A program made the position numbers and the translations under genes. Below, piece by piece: positions 17,305 to 26,741 of a DNA stretch of 64,000 bases (within the stretch, counting starts at the first letter, position 1; every line of letters starts with the position of its first letter). Origin of the DNA: JAZKFT01 sp040386335 (GTDB lineage Bacteria; Bacteroidota; Bacteroidia; Chitinophagales; Chitinophagaceae); the NCBI GenBank assembly GCA_040386335.1, contig JAZKFT010000023.1, positions 154,785-218,784 of the forward strand, in the 5' to 3' direction. The notes under the pieces were generated by a model that was not told where the DNA came from, did not search any database, and saw only the letters and a program-made list of their open reading frames with translations.

Positions 17305-20300
17305 TTACAGGCCAAGTTTCAATCCGAAAATGAAATTGCGGGTCATTGGGTAAGCGTACAAATCCTGCTCAGGACTATATGCCTGGTAGTCAGTTATCGT
17401 AAACAGGTTTTGTCCCGTTGCATAAATCCTAAGGTTGGTAAGTTTTATTCTGGAGAGCCATTTGGTAGGGAAGCTATAGCCTACCGTAACGTTCTGCAAT
17501 CTCCAAAAAGAGGCATCTTGTAAGCCCAGGTTAACCATACCGGGAGGCGATGTGCCTGCATTGGGCTGTGGATAGGTATTAGATGGGTTTTCTGGTGTCC
17601 AGTAATCCACTTTTATACCGTTTCTGTTACCCCTTAAATCGCCGCCTGCAGTATAATCATACAAAAATTGATTATTTCTTATAATGCCCTGAACTGTATA
17701 GATATCCATTGAGAAATCGAACGATTTATACGTTACACCCAGGTTAAACGAGCCCACCCAATCAGGGTTTTGAGATGTGATGTAATTATCATCGGCATTA
17801 ATTTTACCATCGGCATTTTTGTCTTCTAATTTAACCGAACCTGGTACTGGCGTTCTAAGTGTAAAAGGATCTATGAGGGGCAAGCCGTTTTTATCTAACG
17901 CCACAGGAGCCTGTTGGCCACCAATTTCCCAACGGCCGGTTGTTGGGTTAAAAGTAGAATTCGGGTAAACCTCAGCAGACTGCCATACACCAAGGTATTT
18001 GGGCTGCCTGAAAACTTGTATAGACTGACCAATAAACAAGTTGCTGGCTATGTCATCGTCTTCTATTCCATCACCATTAGCATCGCCATACAGCTTATTT
18101 ACTGTGTTGGTGTTCTTAGTGAAAATAATACCTGTTGTTACCCTAAGATTTTTTGTTTCTACGGGTACAGCATCCAGTTGTATTTCAAGGCCTTTGTTTT
18201 GCACTTCGCCAATGTTGGATACTTGAATCTCATAACCAGTCGATGCATTTATCCTGCGGTCAATAACCAGGTCAGTTGTTCTTCTATCGTACACTTCCAC
18301 CGTACCCGAAATACGATTTTTAAACAAGCCAAAGTCTGCCGCTAAGTTGGCAGTAGTAGTAGTTTCCCATTTAAATTTGGGATTCGCCAATCTGTTACTT
18401 GGTGCGTAGCCTGAAATTCTGTCAATACCAAACAAATAGTCGTTTTGGTTTGCAAGACTTAAACTACGGTAAGGGTCCCGGGCCTCGTTGCCCGACTGAC
18501 CATAGCTTGCTCTTAATTTCAATATGTTAATGACTTTAATATTACTCATAAACTTCTCTTTCGCCACATTCCAACCCACTGCTAAGGCAGGAAAATAACC
18601 CCACTTATTCGCGGAGCCAAAAACGGTCGAACCGTTGGCGGTAAAAGTTACCTGCGCTGAGTATTTTGAAGCGTAATCGTAAATAACCCGGCCAATACCA
18701 GCTACCAACCGGCGTGAAGTACCGCCAATAGTGGGCGCATTAATCATAGCAGACTCCAAACCATAAATACCCAGTATGTCGTTTGATATTTTAGAAGCGG
18801 CATTTCTAAAGTTGTTATAATCCTGTTGGCTTAAACTTCCTACAGCTGTGAGATTGAGGTTATGATCGCCAAATTTGGCTTTGTAACTCATGATGTTCTC
18901 CACCAGCCACTCGACGTTGTCCTGGAAGAAAATGCTACCATTAGCAAAGCCGTTAGCTACGCCACTTTCTGATAATTTCGTATTATAGTTGGTTTCTTTA
19001 AAATTCCACGACCTGCGGCTGGCGTTGATCCTGTTATTAAAGTTTTTAATGGGGCTTATATCCACAACGATGTTTACGAGGTCGTTGCGGCTTCCTACCC
19101 TGTTTTTTGTTTCGTTCAGGTTAAGGAGCGGATTAAAACTTTCCTGGTTGCCACCCGGGCGTACATTGAGAGAACCATCTGCATTATAGATATTTCCCAA
19201 AGGCGATGCTGTTACGATCTGGCGAACAATACCGGCTATTCCAGGGTCGCTGGATATAGAATTTTGTACAGACGTATTTAACCCAATTTTTAACCAGGGA
19301 GTTAACACCTGATCTACGTTTAAACGGATAGTACCCTTTTTAATATTTGTAGTGGGCACTAAACCTGTCATATCCTGGTAGTTACCACTTACATATACCG
19401 AAGTTTTGTCATTACCAGCAGAAAAGCTTAGGTCGTGATTTTGTATGGTAGCCGGTTTCAGGAGTTGGTCGGACCAGTCAATAGACCGGTTTTCGGCAAT
19501 GGCAGCTAGCTCGTCTGCACTGAATATAAGCGCATCCGAACGATAAATGTTTTTGTTAACCGCTCTATCGGCTTCTCTTTTTAGCTGCGCAAATTCCTGC
19601 CCGGTATACACATCAAAATTTCTGTTAGCTGTTTGTGTACCATAGTAGCCACCGTAATTAATGGTTAATCTGCCGGCTTTACCTCTTTTGGTAGTAACAA
19701 GTATTACACCATTAGATGCCCTGGCACCGTAAATGGCCTGGGCAGCAGCATCTTTTAGAATTTCTATGCCAGCAATGTCGTTTGGATTGAGATCATTAAT
19801 AGATCCAATTCTTACGCCGTCGGCAATTACAATAGGGGCAGTATTTCCGTCAATGGAACCTTGACCCCTGATCAGGATATTAGAGGATCCGCCCGGGCCG
19901 GCATCTGCTGTTGTAACGATAACACCGGCAGCTTTACCACGCAACATTTCGCCCACATCTAAGGTGGCGTTGCGGGTTGCTTTTTCCGGCTTAATAGAAG
20001 CCACAGAGCTAATAATATCGCTTTTTCTTTGCGATCCGTAGCCCACAACCACCACTTCATTCTGGCCTTTCAGATCTTCGGCCATGGTTATAACTATATT
20101 GGTTTCATTACCAATCTTTACCTCTTTTGTTTCGTAACCCACGTAAGTGATCACAAGTTCACCGCTGGAGCCCGCAGGAACATTTATTGAAAAAGATCCA
20201 TCTTCAGCGGTTTTGGTAAAAGTTTTGGAACTCTTTAACTGCACTGTTGCACCCGACAATGGTTTGTTTTCAGTTGCTGTAATTTTTCCTGAAATTGTTT

Positions 20301-20370
20301 TTGTTTGCGCCATCGGTACTAGGCTGCAAAAAAACAAAAGGACGGAAAAGATGATTTTCTTTTTTGGCAT
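17305..20370 (-). CDS. SusC/RagA TonB-dependent outer-membrane transporter (PUL A)
   Basis: The 1021-residue protein has a signal peptide (FSVLLFFCSLVPMAQ). Residues about 25-100 form the carboxypeptidase-regulatory-like domain (ISGKITATENKPLSGATVQL). A TonB-box-like stretch (NEVVVVGYGSQRKSD) leads into the plug, with ILIRGQGSIDG, IVIADGV and GIEILKDAAAQAIYGARASNG, the SusC hallmark. The rest is a 22-strand barrel ending in FIFGLKLGL. It imports oligosaccharides with SusD using TonB energy. It is the first gene of the long minus-strand operon and has an operator-like palindrome 93 nt upstream, shared with the divergent LacI-type regulator. Confidence 0.96.
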   Translation of the reverse strand: MPKKKIIFSVLLFFCSLVPMAQTKTISGKITATENKPLSGATVQLKSSKTFTKTAEDGSFSINVPAGSSGELVITYVGYETKEVKIGNETNIVITMAEDLKGQNEVVVVGYGSQRKSDIISSVASIKPEKATRNATLDVGEMLRGKAAGVIVTTADAGPGGSSNILIRGQGSIDGNTAPIVIADGVRIGSINDLNPNDIAGIEILKDAAAQAIYGARASNGVILVTTKRGKAGRLTINYGGYYGTQTANRNFDVYTGQEFAQLKREADRAVNKNIYRSDALIFSADELAAIAENRSIDWSDQLLKPATIQNHDLSFSAGNDKTSVYVSGNYQDMTGLVPTTNIKKGTIRLNVDQVLTPWLKIGLNTSVQNSISSDPGIAGIVRQIVTASPLGNIYNADGSLNVRPGGNQESFNPLLNLNETKNRVGSRNDLVNIVVDISPIKNFNNRINASRRSWNFKETNYNTKLSESGVANGFANGSIFFQDNVEWLVENIMSYKAKFGDHNLNLTAVGSLSQQDYNNFRNAASKISNDILGIYGLESAMINAPTIGGTSRRLVAGIGRVIYDYASKYSAQVTFTANGSTVFGSANKWGYFPALAVGWNVAKEKFMSNIKVINILKLRASYGQSGNEARDPYRSLSLANQNDYLFGIDRISGYAPSNRLANPKFKWETTTTANLAADFGLFKNRISGTVEVYDRRTTDLVIDRRINASTGYEIQVSNIGEVQNKGLEIQLDAVPVETKNLRVTTGIIFTKNTNTVNKLYGDANGDGIEDDDIASNLFIGQSIQVFRQPKYLGVWQSAEVYPNSTFNPTTGRWEIGGQQAPVALDKNGLPLIDPFTLRTPVPGSVKLEDKNADGKINADDNYITSQNPDWVGSFNLGVTYKSFDFSMDIYTVQGIIRNNQFLYDYTAGGDLRGNRNGIKVDYWTPENPSNTYPQPNAGTSPPGMVNLGLQDASFWRLQNVTVGYSFPTKWLSRIKLTNLRIYATGQNLFTITDYQAYSPEQDLYAYPMTRNFIFGLKLGL

Positions 20371-20463
20371 AACAATCGTTTTTGGTTGGGTTAATCTCTA
20401 AATTTGAGAACGTTAAATTGATCGAAAAAACATTATTGAAAACCTTTTAAGAGGTATTTATTC

Positions 20464-20479
20464 ACTACAACGTTGTAGT
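20464..20479. promoter_or_regulatory. LacI-type operator palindrome ACTACAACGTTGTAGT (PUL A copy)
   Basis: This is a perfect 16-bp palindrome with a central CG, the symmetry expected of a LacI/GalR-family operator. It lies in the divergent intergenic region, 93 nt upstream of susC (minus strand) and 80 nt upstream of the lacI-type gene (plus strand). Its 14-bp core is repeated exactly at 36944-36957. Binding by the adjacent LacI-family protein is inferred. Confidence 0.72.
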
Positions 20480-20559
20480 TTGTTTTAGTAGTTTGCTGGA
20501 GAATTTGATCAGTCTTTCCAGGAATCAGATTTGGTTTATAAAAAGTTATATATTTATAT

Positions 20560-21573
20560 ATGAATCTTAAACAACTTGCCAAAGAGCTTAATTTATCATT
20601 CTCTACTGTGTCGAAAGCACTAAGGGATAGTCATGAAATAAGTAGCGGTACAAAGGAACGGGTATTGGCTAAAGCAAAGGAACTGAACTACCAGGTGAAT
20701 CCGCTGGCCAGTAGTTTTCGTAAACAAAAAACTAAAACCATTGCCGTTATAATCCCTGAAGTTGTGAACGATTTTTTTGGACCGGTTATTAACGGTATCG
20801 AGTCTATTGCGCTGTTAAAAGGGTATCATGTATTAATATACCTTACACATGAGGATATGCAAAAGGAAGTGGCAGTTACCCAATTGTTGCAAAATGGAAG
20901 AGTGGATGGAATCATGATATCCCTGGCCGCACAAACCTCTGATACGGTTCACCTGGAAGTATTGAAAGACAAGGAGATACCCCTGGTTTTTTTTGATAGA
21001 ATTGCCGAACATATAGATGCGCCGAAGGTGATTACGGATGATTACAGCAGTGGTGCCGAAGCAACAGAGCACCTGATAAAAAATGGCTGTAAACGAGTTG
21101 CTTTTTTGTCTATATCGCCATCGTTGTCTATTAGTAATAAACGAAAGAACGGTTACCTTGACGCTTTGAAAAGGAATAATATAGAAGCCGAAGATAGTCT
21201 CATAAAGTATTGTGATGGAAATGACCCACATGACCATGACATTATCCGCGAACTATTATCGCGGCATGATCGCCCTGACGGTATTTTTGCTTCAATTGAG
21301 CATTTGGCCATAGCTACCTATGAGGTTTGCGGGGAGCTACAATTGAAAATTCCTGAAGATATTAAAATTATATGTTTTTCTAATTTAAAGACAGCTGGAT
21401 TACTATGCCCCTCAATGAGCACCATTACGCAGCCGGCATTTGAAATCGGCCGCGAGGCGGCGGCTATACTTTTCAAACTAATCGAGAAAAAGGGTCACCA
21501 TTTTTTGCTTGAAAAAACTGTTATCAACTCCAGGCTCATAGAGAGAAATTCTACAAAAAAGACAAGTAGATAA
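20560..21573 (+). CDS. LacI/GalR family transcriptional regulator
   Basis: The 337-residue protein starts directly with the LacI HTH (LKQLAKELNLSFSTVSKALR) and the hinge-helix region (NYQVNPLASSFRKQKT). Residues about 60-335 are a periplasmic-binding-protein-like effector domain (TIAVIIPEVVNDFFGPVING, GVDGIMISLA-type strand, AFLSISPSLSISNKRKNGY, TITQPAFEIGREAA). It would bind DNA as a dimer and respond to a sugar. It is divergent from the PUL A susC, with a perfect palindrome between them. The same palindrome in front of the ECF sigma gene of the xylan PUL makes it a candidate regulator of both. It may also regulate itself, because the site lies in its own upstream region. Confidence 0.93.
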   Translation: MNLKQLAKELNLSFSTVSKALRDSHEISSGTKERVLAKAKELNYQVNPLASSFRKQKTKTIAVIIPEVVNDFFGPVINGIESIALLKGYHVLIYLTHEDMQKEVAVTQLLQNGRVDGIMISLAAQTSDTVHLEVLKDKEIPLVFFDRIAEHIDAPKVITDDYSSGAEATEHLIKNGCKRVAFLSISPSLSISNKRKNGYLDALKRNNIEAEDSLIKYCDGNDPHDHDIIRELLSRHDRPDGIFASIEHLAIATYEVCGELQLKIPEDIKIICFSNLKTAGLLCPSMSTITQPAFEIGREAAAILFKLIEKKGHHFLLEKTVINSRLIERNSTKKTSR

Positions 21574-22002
21574 ATGGATAGACAGAGCAAAGTTGTAAAG
21601 TAGCACATCCTGGCAACAGCTAATGTCGTAACTGACTGAATAAGCGGACCGCAAGCATCTTTTGTTTTTTCTAGTTCAAACGGCGTCTGTAGTATCGAAA
21701 GGCTACCCAATCCATGGTTCACCTTTGGACACATCTTCTGACAGATGTGTCCAGTCACGATAGTAAATCAAAACAATCAGATCTACATATTTGTTATAGG
21801 TTTTTTACTTTTAATGGCTTCAGAATCTATGGGATAATAGCGCCCTGGCTTTGCGCCCTGGAAAATCATTTGTTCGCCGGATATGTTCTTTTTCCGCAAC
21901 GCCTTTTCCTTTTTAGCAAAAACCGATCTAATGAACAAGCTGTTTTATTTTCGCCTTTAAAACGATTTAATTAGCAAACATAGCTGGTCAGATTTTCTCT
22001 CA
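21574..22002. other. 429-nt intergenic region with one hairpin
   Basis: This is the convergent gap between the LacI-type gene and the GH2 gene. No plausible gene is seen. The one clear structure is an 11-bp perfect stem, TGGACACATCT/AGATGTGTCCA, with a 6-nt loop at 21726-21753. No T-tract follows on either strand, so it is not a standard terminator, although its convergent position would suit one. Confidence 0.6.
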
Positions 22003-23835
22003 TCAGTACTTCAACTGCACCTGGTCGTAAAAATATTTGAGGGTATAAAATGCCTTTTTCTTTTTGCCGGTTTCTGATATCAATCCTTTGCGGTTCCAGA
22101 AATCCTGGTAATATGGGTGCTGGCGGCGGGGTGAACGGAAATCAGTCAATATCCAGGGTGTCATGCCACGTAAACCACTAATAGCTGTGAGCATGATAAA
22201 TTGATTTTTATACAGCAATTCCTGGTATTCTTCGCTCCACCTGGTTTCGTCATCCGCATGAAAACCACTGAGGGCATCTGCACCAAATTCTGTAATGACC
22301 ACCGGCTTATTGAATTTTATGTTGAATTTGAAATTGAGCATGTCTTTGGTATTGCTCCAATACCATCCTGCATATTCATTAAAACTTACAAGGTCCAGCT
22401 TTTCCCCCAACGGATCTTCTACCACCACATCGGTACCTTTGCGGTGTATTTCCAATGCTGCTGCTACCAGTCTTGTATTATCCAGCGACCTTGCGGTGGC
22501 AGCCAGCTTGCCCATAAAAATATTTCGAGGTTCGCTGATGGGTGTTTCGTTACCTATAGACCAAACAATAACACTTGAACGGTTTCTATCCCTTACCATT
22601 AAATCAGTCAATTGCTTTTCAGCATTTTTATAGGTGTCGGGATTGAGCCACGAAATAGTCCAGTACACAGGTACTTCGGCCCACACCAGCAAGCCCATTT
22701 CATCCGCCATCCGTACCATTTCTTCACTATGCGGATAGTGAGCCAAACGCACATAATTACAATTCAGTTCTTTAGCCCATTGCAACATCATCCGCATATC
22801 TCCCTGTCCCCTTAACCGGCCTTGTATCAGCGGATTTTCATCATGCAGGGATATGCCCCGTAGGAAAATTGACTTGCCGTTCAGCAGTATATCCTGCCCC
22901 TTTGTTTCAATGGTTCTGAAACCAATTTTATCAGCTACTTTATCGGTCGTACCAGCAATTTCCACAGCATAGAGTTTTGGATTCTCAGGTGTCCAGTAGG
23001 TCATTTTCTTTACCGGAATACTAATGGCTGCACGGCCTGAAGTGTCAGTAGCTACTGATTGCCTGATACCAGCTTCAGGAATGCTTATAGTAACCATTTG
23101 TGATTTTTGGCTTCCAGCTATCTGCACAAATCCTTCAATTAAACCGAGGTTGCCTTTTGCCAGTTGAATTTTATAATCGGCAATGTATGTATCGGGCACT
23201 TCGGCCAGCATTACATCCCTGGTAATGCCGCCATAATTCCACCAGTCGGTATTTACGGTTGGTATTTCATCGGCATGTCGTGTATTATCGGCTTTTACCA
23301 CCACAAAGTTTTCGCCTTTGGTCAGCTTGCCTGTTACATCAAACTGAAATGGCGTAAAACCACCCTTATGTATACCCAACTTTTTGCCGTTGAGATACAC
23401 ATGTGCCTCGTAGTTAACCGCACCGAAATAGAGGAAGTACTTTTTACCGGTTTCAGGATTAGCATTAAACTTTTGGCGCAGCCAGATAGTGCCTTCGTAT
23501 AACTGTAATTTTTCAGCCTGCGAATTCCAATCGCCGGGAATTTTCAGGGTGGGGGAAAGGTCGAAATTGTATTCTATCAGTTCACCTTTATCCTTTTGTT
23601 TACGGTCGTCGTAAAACCCCCCTTTACCGCTTTCTGACTGATCGAAAGGCATGTGACGGTAATCGTAGTACCCCATTTCATAAGGATCAATAATATAGTT
23701 CCATCTACCATTAAGACTGGTTAAAGTGCGGCCGTAGATATTTTGTATTAGTGGTGGCTGACAAATGCCCGATGATGCTAATGCTAGCAATAAGGCAACT
23801 AACAAAATCCTGCCGGACTTCTTTTCTCTAAACAT
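22003..23835 (-). CDS. GH2 beta-glucuronidase
   Basis: The 610-residue protein has an export signal (ILLVALLLALASSGICQ). It has the GH2 order: sugar-binding jelly roll (residues about 30-215, with GAVNYEAHVYLNGKKLG and TDWWNYGGITRDVML), an Ig-like domain, then the barrel. FLRGISLHDE and NYVRLAHYPHS are typical of GH2. WSIGNET gives the acid/base Glu430 and VVITEFGAD gives the nucleophile Glu516. NRK at 581-583 fits the NxK motif that binds the glucuronate carboxylate in beta-glucuronidases, which separates it from plain beta-galactosidases. It probably removes glucuronic acid from oligosaccharides in the periplasm. It is last in the xylan operon, 126 nt after GH10. Confidence 0.9.
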   Translation of the reverse strand: MFREKKSGRILLVALLLALASSGICQPPLIQNIYGRTLTSLNGRWNYIIDPYEMGYYDYRHMPFDQSESGKGGFYDDRKQKDKGELIEYNFDLSPTLKIPGDWNSQAEKLQLYEGTIWLRQKFNANPETGKKYFLYFGAVNYEAHVYLNGKKLGIHKGGFTPFQFDVTGKLTKGENFVVVKADNTRHADEIPTVNTDWWNYGGITRDVMLAEVPDTYIADYKIQLAKGNLGLIEGFVQIAGSQKSQMVTISIPEAGIRQSVATDTSGRAAISIPVKKMTYWTPENPKLYAVEIAGTTDKVADKIGFRTIETKGQDILLNGKSIFLRGISLHDENPLIQGRLRGQGDMRMMLQWAKELNCNYVRLAHYPHSEEMVRMADEMGLLVWAEVPVYWTISWLNPDTYKNAEKQLTDLMVRDRNRSSVIVWSIGNETPISEPRNIFMGKLAATARSLDNTRLVAAALEIHRKGTDVVVEDPLGEKLDLVSFNEYAGWYWSNTKDMLNFKFNIKFNKPVVITEFGADALSGFHADDETRWSEEYQELLYKNQFIMLTAISGLRGMTPWILTDFRSPRRQHPYYQDFWNRKGLISETGKKKKAFYTLKYFYDQVQLKY

Positions 23836-23961
23836 AAACCTGTTTTTAAAATGAATTTTTTATACTGAATGAAATTTTTTACATGGCAATTTCAGAGCCA
23901 TTCTACATCGCTTTAAAAAGAGTCGATAAAAATTCATAAGCCTGGCTATCAGTTCGGTGAT

Positions 23962-25035
23962 TTATTTAGCTCCGTTGATAATGCCGTAATAGGCAGGCTT
24001 TCGCAAATAAGAACCATCAAAAGGCAAAGGCCAATCGGGTGCTCCCTGCCAGCCCGGTATCCAACTATCGGCATCGCCCACATTCCAGGTAGTGATGCCA
24101 AATTTTTGACTTGCCGGAATGGCGTTATATGTTTTTACAATGTACAGGTACCTTGATGCCTGCAGCGCACCAAGAGCAGGCGTGTAAACCATACCTGGAA
24201 CAGCTGCTGCGTTCAGCCTTACATCCAATTCGGAAAGATGAACCTTTAAACCCGTAGATGCGGCTGTGTTAATGGCTGCACTAATATTGGCATCGGATTG
24301 ACCAGATGTGGTATGAAACTGCATGCCGATTCCATGAATGGGAATGCCACGGCTTTTAAAAGCGTTAACCATGTTAATGATGGCTGTTCTTTTGGCGCTA
24401 CTGTATTCATTGCCATAATCGTTGTAAAATAAAACGGCTGTTGAATCGGCCTGGTAAGCATATTGAAAGCAACGTGCCACATAATCATTTCCGAGCTTTT
24501 GCCGCCAGATACTGTTACGGGGAATACCGCTATCTTCAAAGTCTTCGTTCACTACATCCCATGAACCTACTTTCCCTTTAAAATGTGTTACCACTGTTTG
24601 TATATGCGTCTTTAATAAATTTTCCCATGCAGCAGAATCACCTACAAAATTGGTAACCCACGATGGGAGCGAAGTGTACCACACAAGTGTATGCCCATGT
24701 ATGCGTTTGCCATTGAGCCTTGCAAAGTCTACGAGATAATCAGCATCAGTCCAGTTATAGGTTGATTGAGCGGGATGCAGCGCAGCAAATTTCATAGCAT
24801 TCTCTGCGGTAATACTATTGTATTCCTTTTTCACCACACCGCTATATTTAGTATTGCTCTTCATTAAGTTTACACTCAAAGCAGCCCCCATCGGAAAAGG
24901 CATCATTGAATACAACACCGTATCCATAGTTGGGGGTGGTGGTGTAATAATACCGCCACCTCCAGTACTACTTTTTTTACTACATGCGGTAAAAATTAGA
25001 AGAATTACTACTATCGAAACAGTGTGCTTTCTCAT
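23962..25035 (-). CDS. GH10 endo-1,4-beta-xylanase lipoprotein
   Basis: The 357-residue protein has a lipoprotein signal (VVILLIFTACSKKSS, Cys18) and a Gly/Pro-rich linker (residues 25-36), so it is membrane anchored and may be on the surface. The single GH10 domain spans about residues 45-355: NSITAENAMKFAALHP, IHGHTLVWYTSLPSWV, WDVVNEDFED with the acid/base Glu164, HGIGMQFHT and VHLSELDVRLN with the nucleophile Glu269, then GITTWNVGDADSW. It cleaves internal xylan bonds to give oligosaccharides for SusCD import. The family usually has VNEA/VNEV; VNED here is a small variant. It lies 27 nt after SusD. Confidence 0.95.
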   Translation of the reverse strand: MRKHTVSIVVILLIFTACSKKSSTGGGGIITPPPPTMDTVLYSMMPFPMGAALSVNLMKSNTKYSGVVKKEYNSITAENAMKFAALHPAQSTYNWTDADYLVDFARLNGKRIHGHTLVWYTSLPSWVTNFVGDSAAWENLLKTHIQTVVTHFKGKVGSWDVVNEDFEDSGIPRNSIWRQKLGNDYVARCFQYAYQADSTAVLFYNDYGNEYSSAKRTAIINMVNAFKSRGIPIHGIGMQFHTTSGQSDANISAAINTAASTGLKVHLSELDVRLNAAAVPGMVYTPALGALQASRYLYIVKTYNAIPASQKFGITTWNVGDADSWIPGWQGAPDWPLPFDGSYLRKPAYYGIINGAK

Positions 25036-25062
25036 ACTTTAAAAATTCAAATACATCAACAA

Positions 25063-26727
25063 TTAATACCCGGGGTTTTGAACCACTGCGGGCTGGAGAT
25101 TAATATCATTTAGAGAAAAAGGATACAAATAATTTTTAGCTATAAAACTCCTTTGCTCTACCACAATGCGCTGATAGGTTAGCGAGCCATTCGTGTTTTT
25201 AGTAATGCTTATTCCGCTTACGGGTGTATTTAGAAATTGCTCTCCCAGCTTCCAGCGGCGCACATCAAAAAAGCGATGTCCCTCAAAACATAACTCCACC
25301 CTTCTTTCGTTTTGAATACGCACTTGCATTTGCGCTTTGGTTAGGCCGGCGGGTAAGGCTGGCATCGCAACACCCGTTCTGGCCCGTACGAGATTTATGT
25401 GCTTGTAAACATCGGCCACCGGCCCTTGCGCTTCGTTTAATGCTTCGGCGTAATTGAGTAATATTTCTGCATATCTAAATACCACCCATGGGCGTCTAAC
25501 TGTTGTGTTGGTAGGCTGGTTCCAGGTAGCTGCTTCACTTAAAAACTTACGCATATAATAGCCGGTACGGGTAGCATCCACATTTTTGTTTAATCCATCG
25601 GCACCGCCAATAAAAGTTTCTACCGGCCTGCCTTTAAAACTAGACCCATTAAGGATTACAGTTAATGCTAATCGGGGGTCGCGAAGTTTGTAGGGATCTG
25701 TTGCGTTATACCCGGATGTAGCATCTGTAATGGGCTTGCCGTTGGTCATTTCAAAAGCATCCACAAATTCCTGTATCGGGTTTGTGCGTCCCCTGGCACC
25801 ATCGTAGCTTATAGGCGCATTATTGGTTTCAATATCATTTCTATTTTGTGCCCTGGTGGCAAAAATCACTTCATTATTATACGCAGCCGAATTAAAATTA
25901 AAAATATTAGTGTATGATGTTAGCAGGCTATGCTTATTACTATCTATAAGTGCCTTGGCAACATTGGCCGCCAGTTGCCATTTGGCTACCTCGTTTGTTG
26001 GGTTGTTTTGCGGGCTTGCAGCATATAACAACAAACGCGATTTTAACGCCAGGCAGGCAAGCTTGGTAGCCCTGCCCCTGTTTGCAGTGCTCCAGGATTG
26101 GGTCCATGTAGGCAACATAGCTATCCCCGAGTCACAATCGCTTACAATCTGATTTTTACACTCTTCAAAAGTATTTCTGGGCAGGTTTAGGTTTTCGGCT
26201 CTATCAAAAACCCTGGTGGCCAGGGTTACGCCGCCAAACCGCTTCAGCAGTTCAAAATGTAACATGCCTCTTATAAAATAGGCTTCGCCTTTTAAACGCC
26301 TGGTGTCGTCGAACTTCGTAAGTCCATCTACAGGCACTATCTCGGCCGAGTCAACATTTGCTAAAAAAAGATTTACTCTCCTTAAGCCTTCGTAGCTGGC
26401 AGCGTAAACGTTATCTACCGTACGCACCGGGCTCCAGGTGCCATTGTTAAAAATGTTTATAGATGAGTTAGGATTTGAATTAACCGCCTCGTCTGTACCT
26501 GAGGCTAGCAATGCTCCATCACCATCAAGGCTAAACCCTTCCGGGATAAAAAAGTAGGCACTGTTCAATACACCCCGTGCGTAGTTATCATTTGCCCAAA
26601 CCTGGTCGTTGGTAATATTACCTTCGGTAGTAGTTCCATCGTATAAATAATTTTTCTTGCAGGCTGTAGTTGCAAATAATATAAGAGAAATAGAGACTTG
26701 TAATGCTATATGCTTTTTCATGCTCAT
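25063..26727 (-). CDS. SusD/RagB-like lipoprotein, second pair of the xylan PUL
   Basis: The 554-residue protein has a lipoprotein signal (SISLILFATTACKKNY). It shows SusD/RagB landmarks: RLKGEAYFIRGMLHFELLKRFGG, TRVFDRAENLNLPRNTFEEC, TKLACLALKSRLLLYAAS, VFRYAEILLNYAEALNEA, INLVRARTGVAMPALP and ERRVELCFEGHRFFDVRRWK. These are strikingly close to the other xylan-PUL SusD (29810-31492), suggesting tandem duplication and divergence. It would bind xylo-oligosaccharides at the outer membrane with the SusC 14 nt upstream. It is followed by the GH10 gene. Confidence 0.95.
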   Translation of the reverse strand: MSMKKHIALQVSISLILFATTACKKNYLYDGTTTEGNITNDQVWANDNYARGVLNSAYFFIPEGFSLDGDGALLASGTDEAVNSNPNSSINIFNNGTWSPVRTVDNVYAASYEGLRRVNLFLANVDSAEIVPVDGLTKFDDTRRLKGEAYFIRGMLHFELLKRFGGVTLATRVFDRAENLNLPRNTFEECKNQIVSDCDSGIAMLPTWTQSWSTANRGRATKLACLALKSRLLLYAASPQNNPTNEVAKWQLAANVAKALIDSNKHSLLTSYTNIFNFNSAAYNNEVIFATRAQNRNDIETNNAPISYDGARGRTNPIQEFVDAFEMTNGKPITDATSGYNATDPYKLRDPRLALTVILNGSSFKGRPVETFIGGADGLNKNVDATRTGYYMRKFLSEAATWNQPTNTTVRRPWVVFRYAEILLNYAEALNEAQGPVADVYKHINLVRARTGVAMPALPAGLTKAQMQVRIQNERRVELCFEGHRFFDVRRWKLGEQFLNTPVSGISITKNTNGSLTYQRIVVEQRSFIAKNYLYPFSLNDINLQPAVVQNPGY

Positions 26728-26741
26728 TAATTGTAAGTGAA

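Noticed and set aside
21726..21753. Rho-independent terminator for the LacI-type gene
   Set aside because: The stem is perfect, but no T-tract follows on either strand, so it is recorded only as a hairpin.
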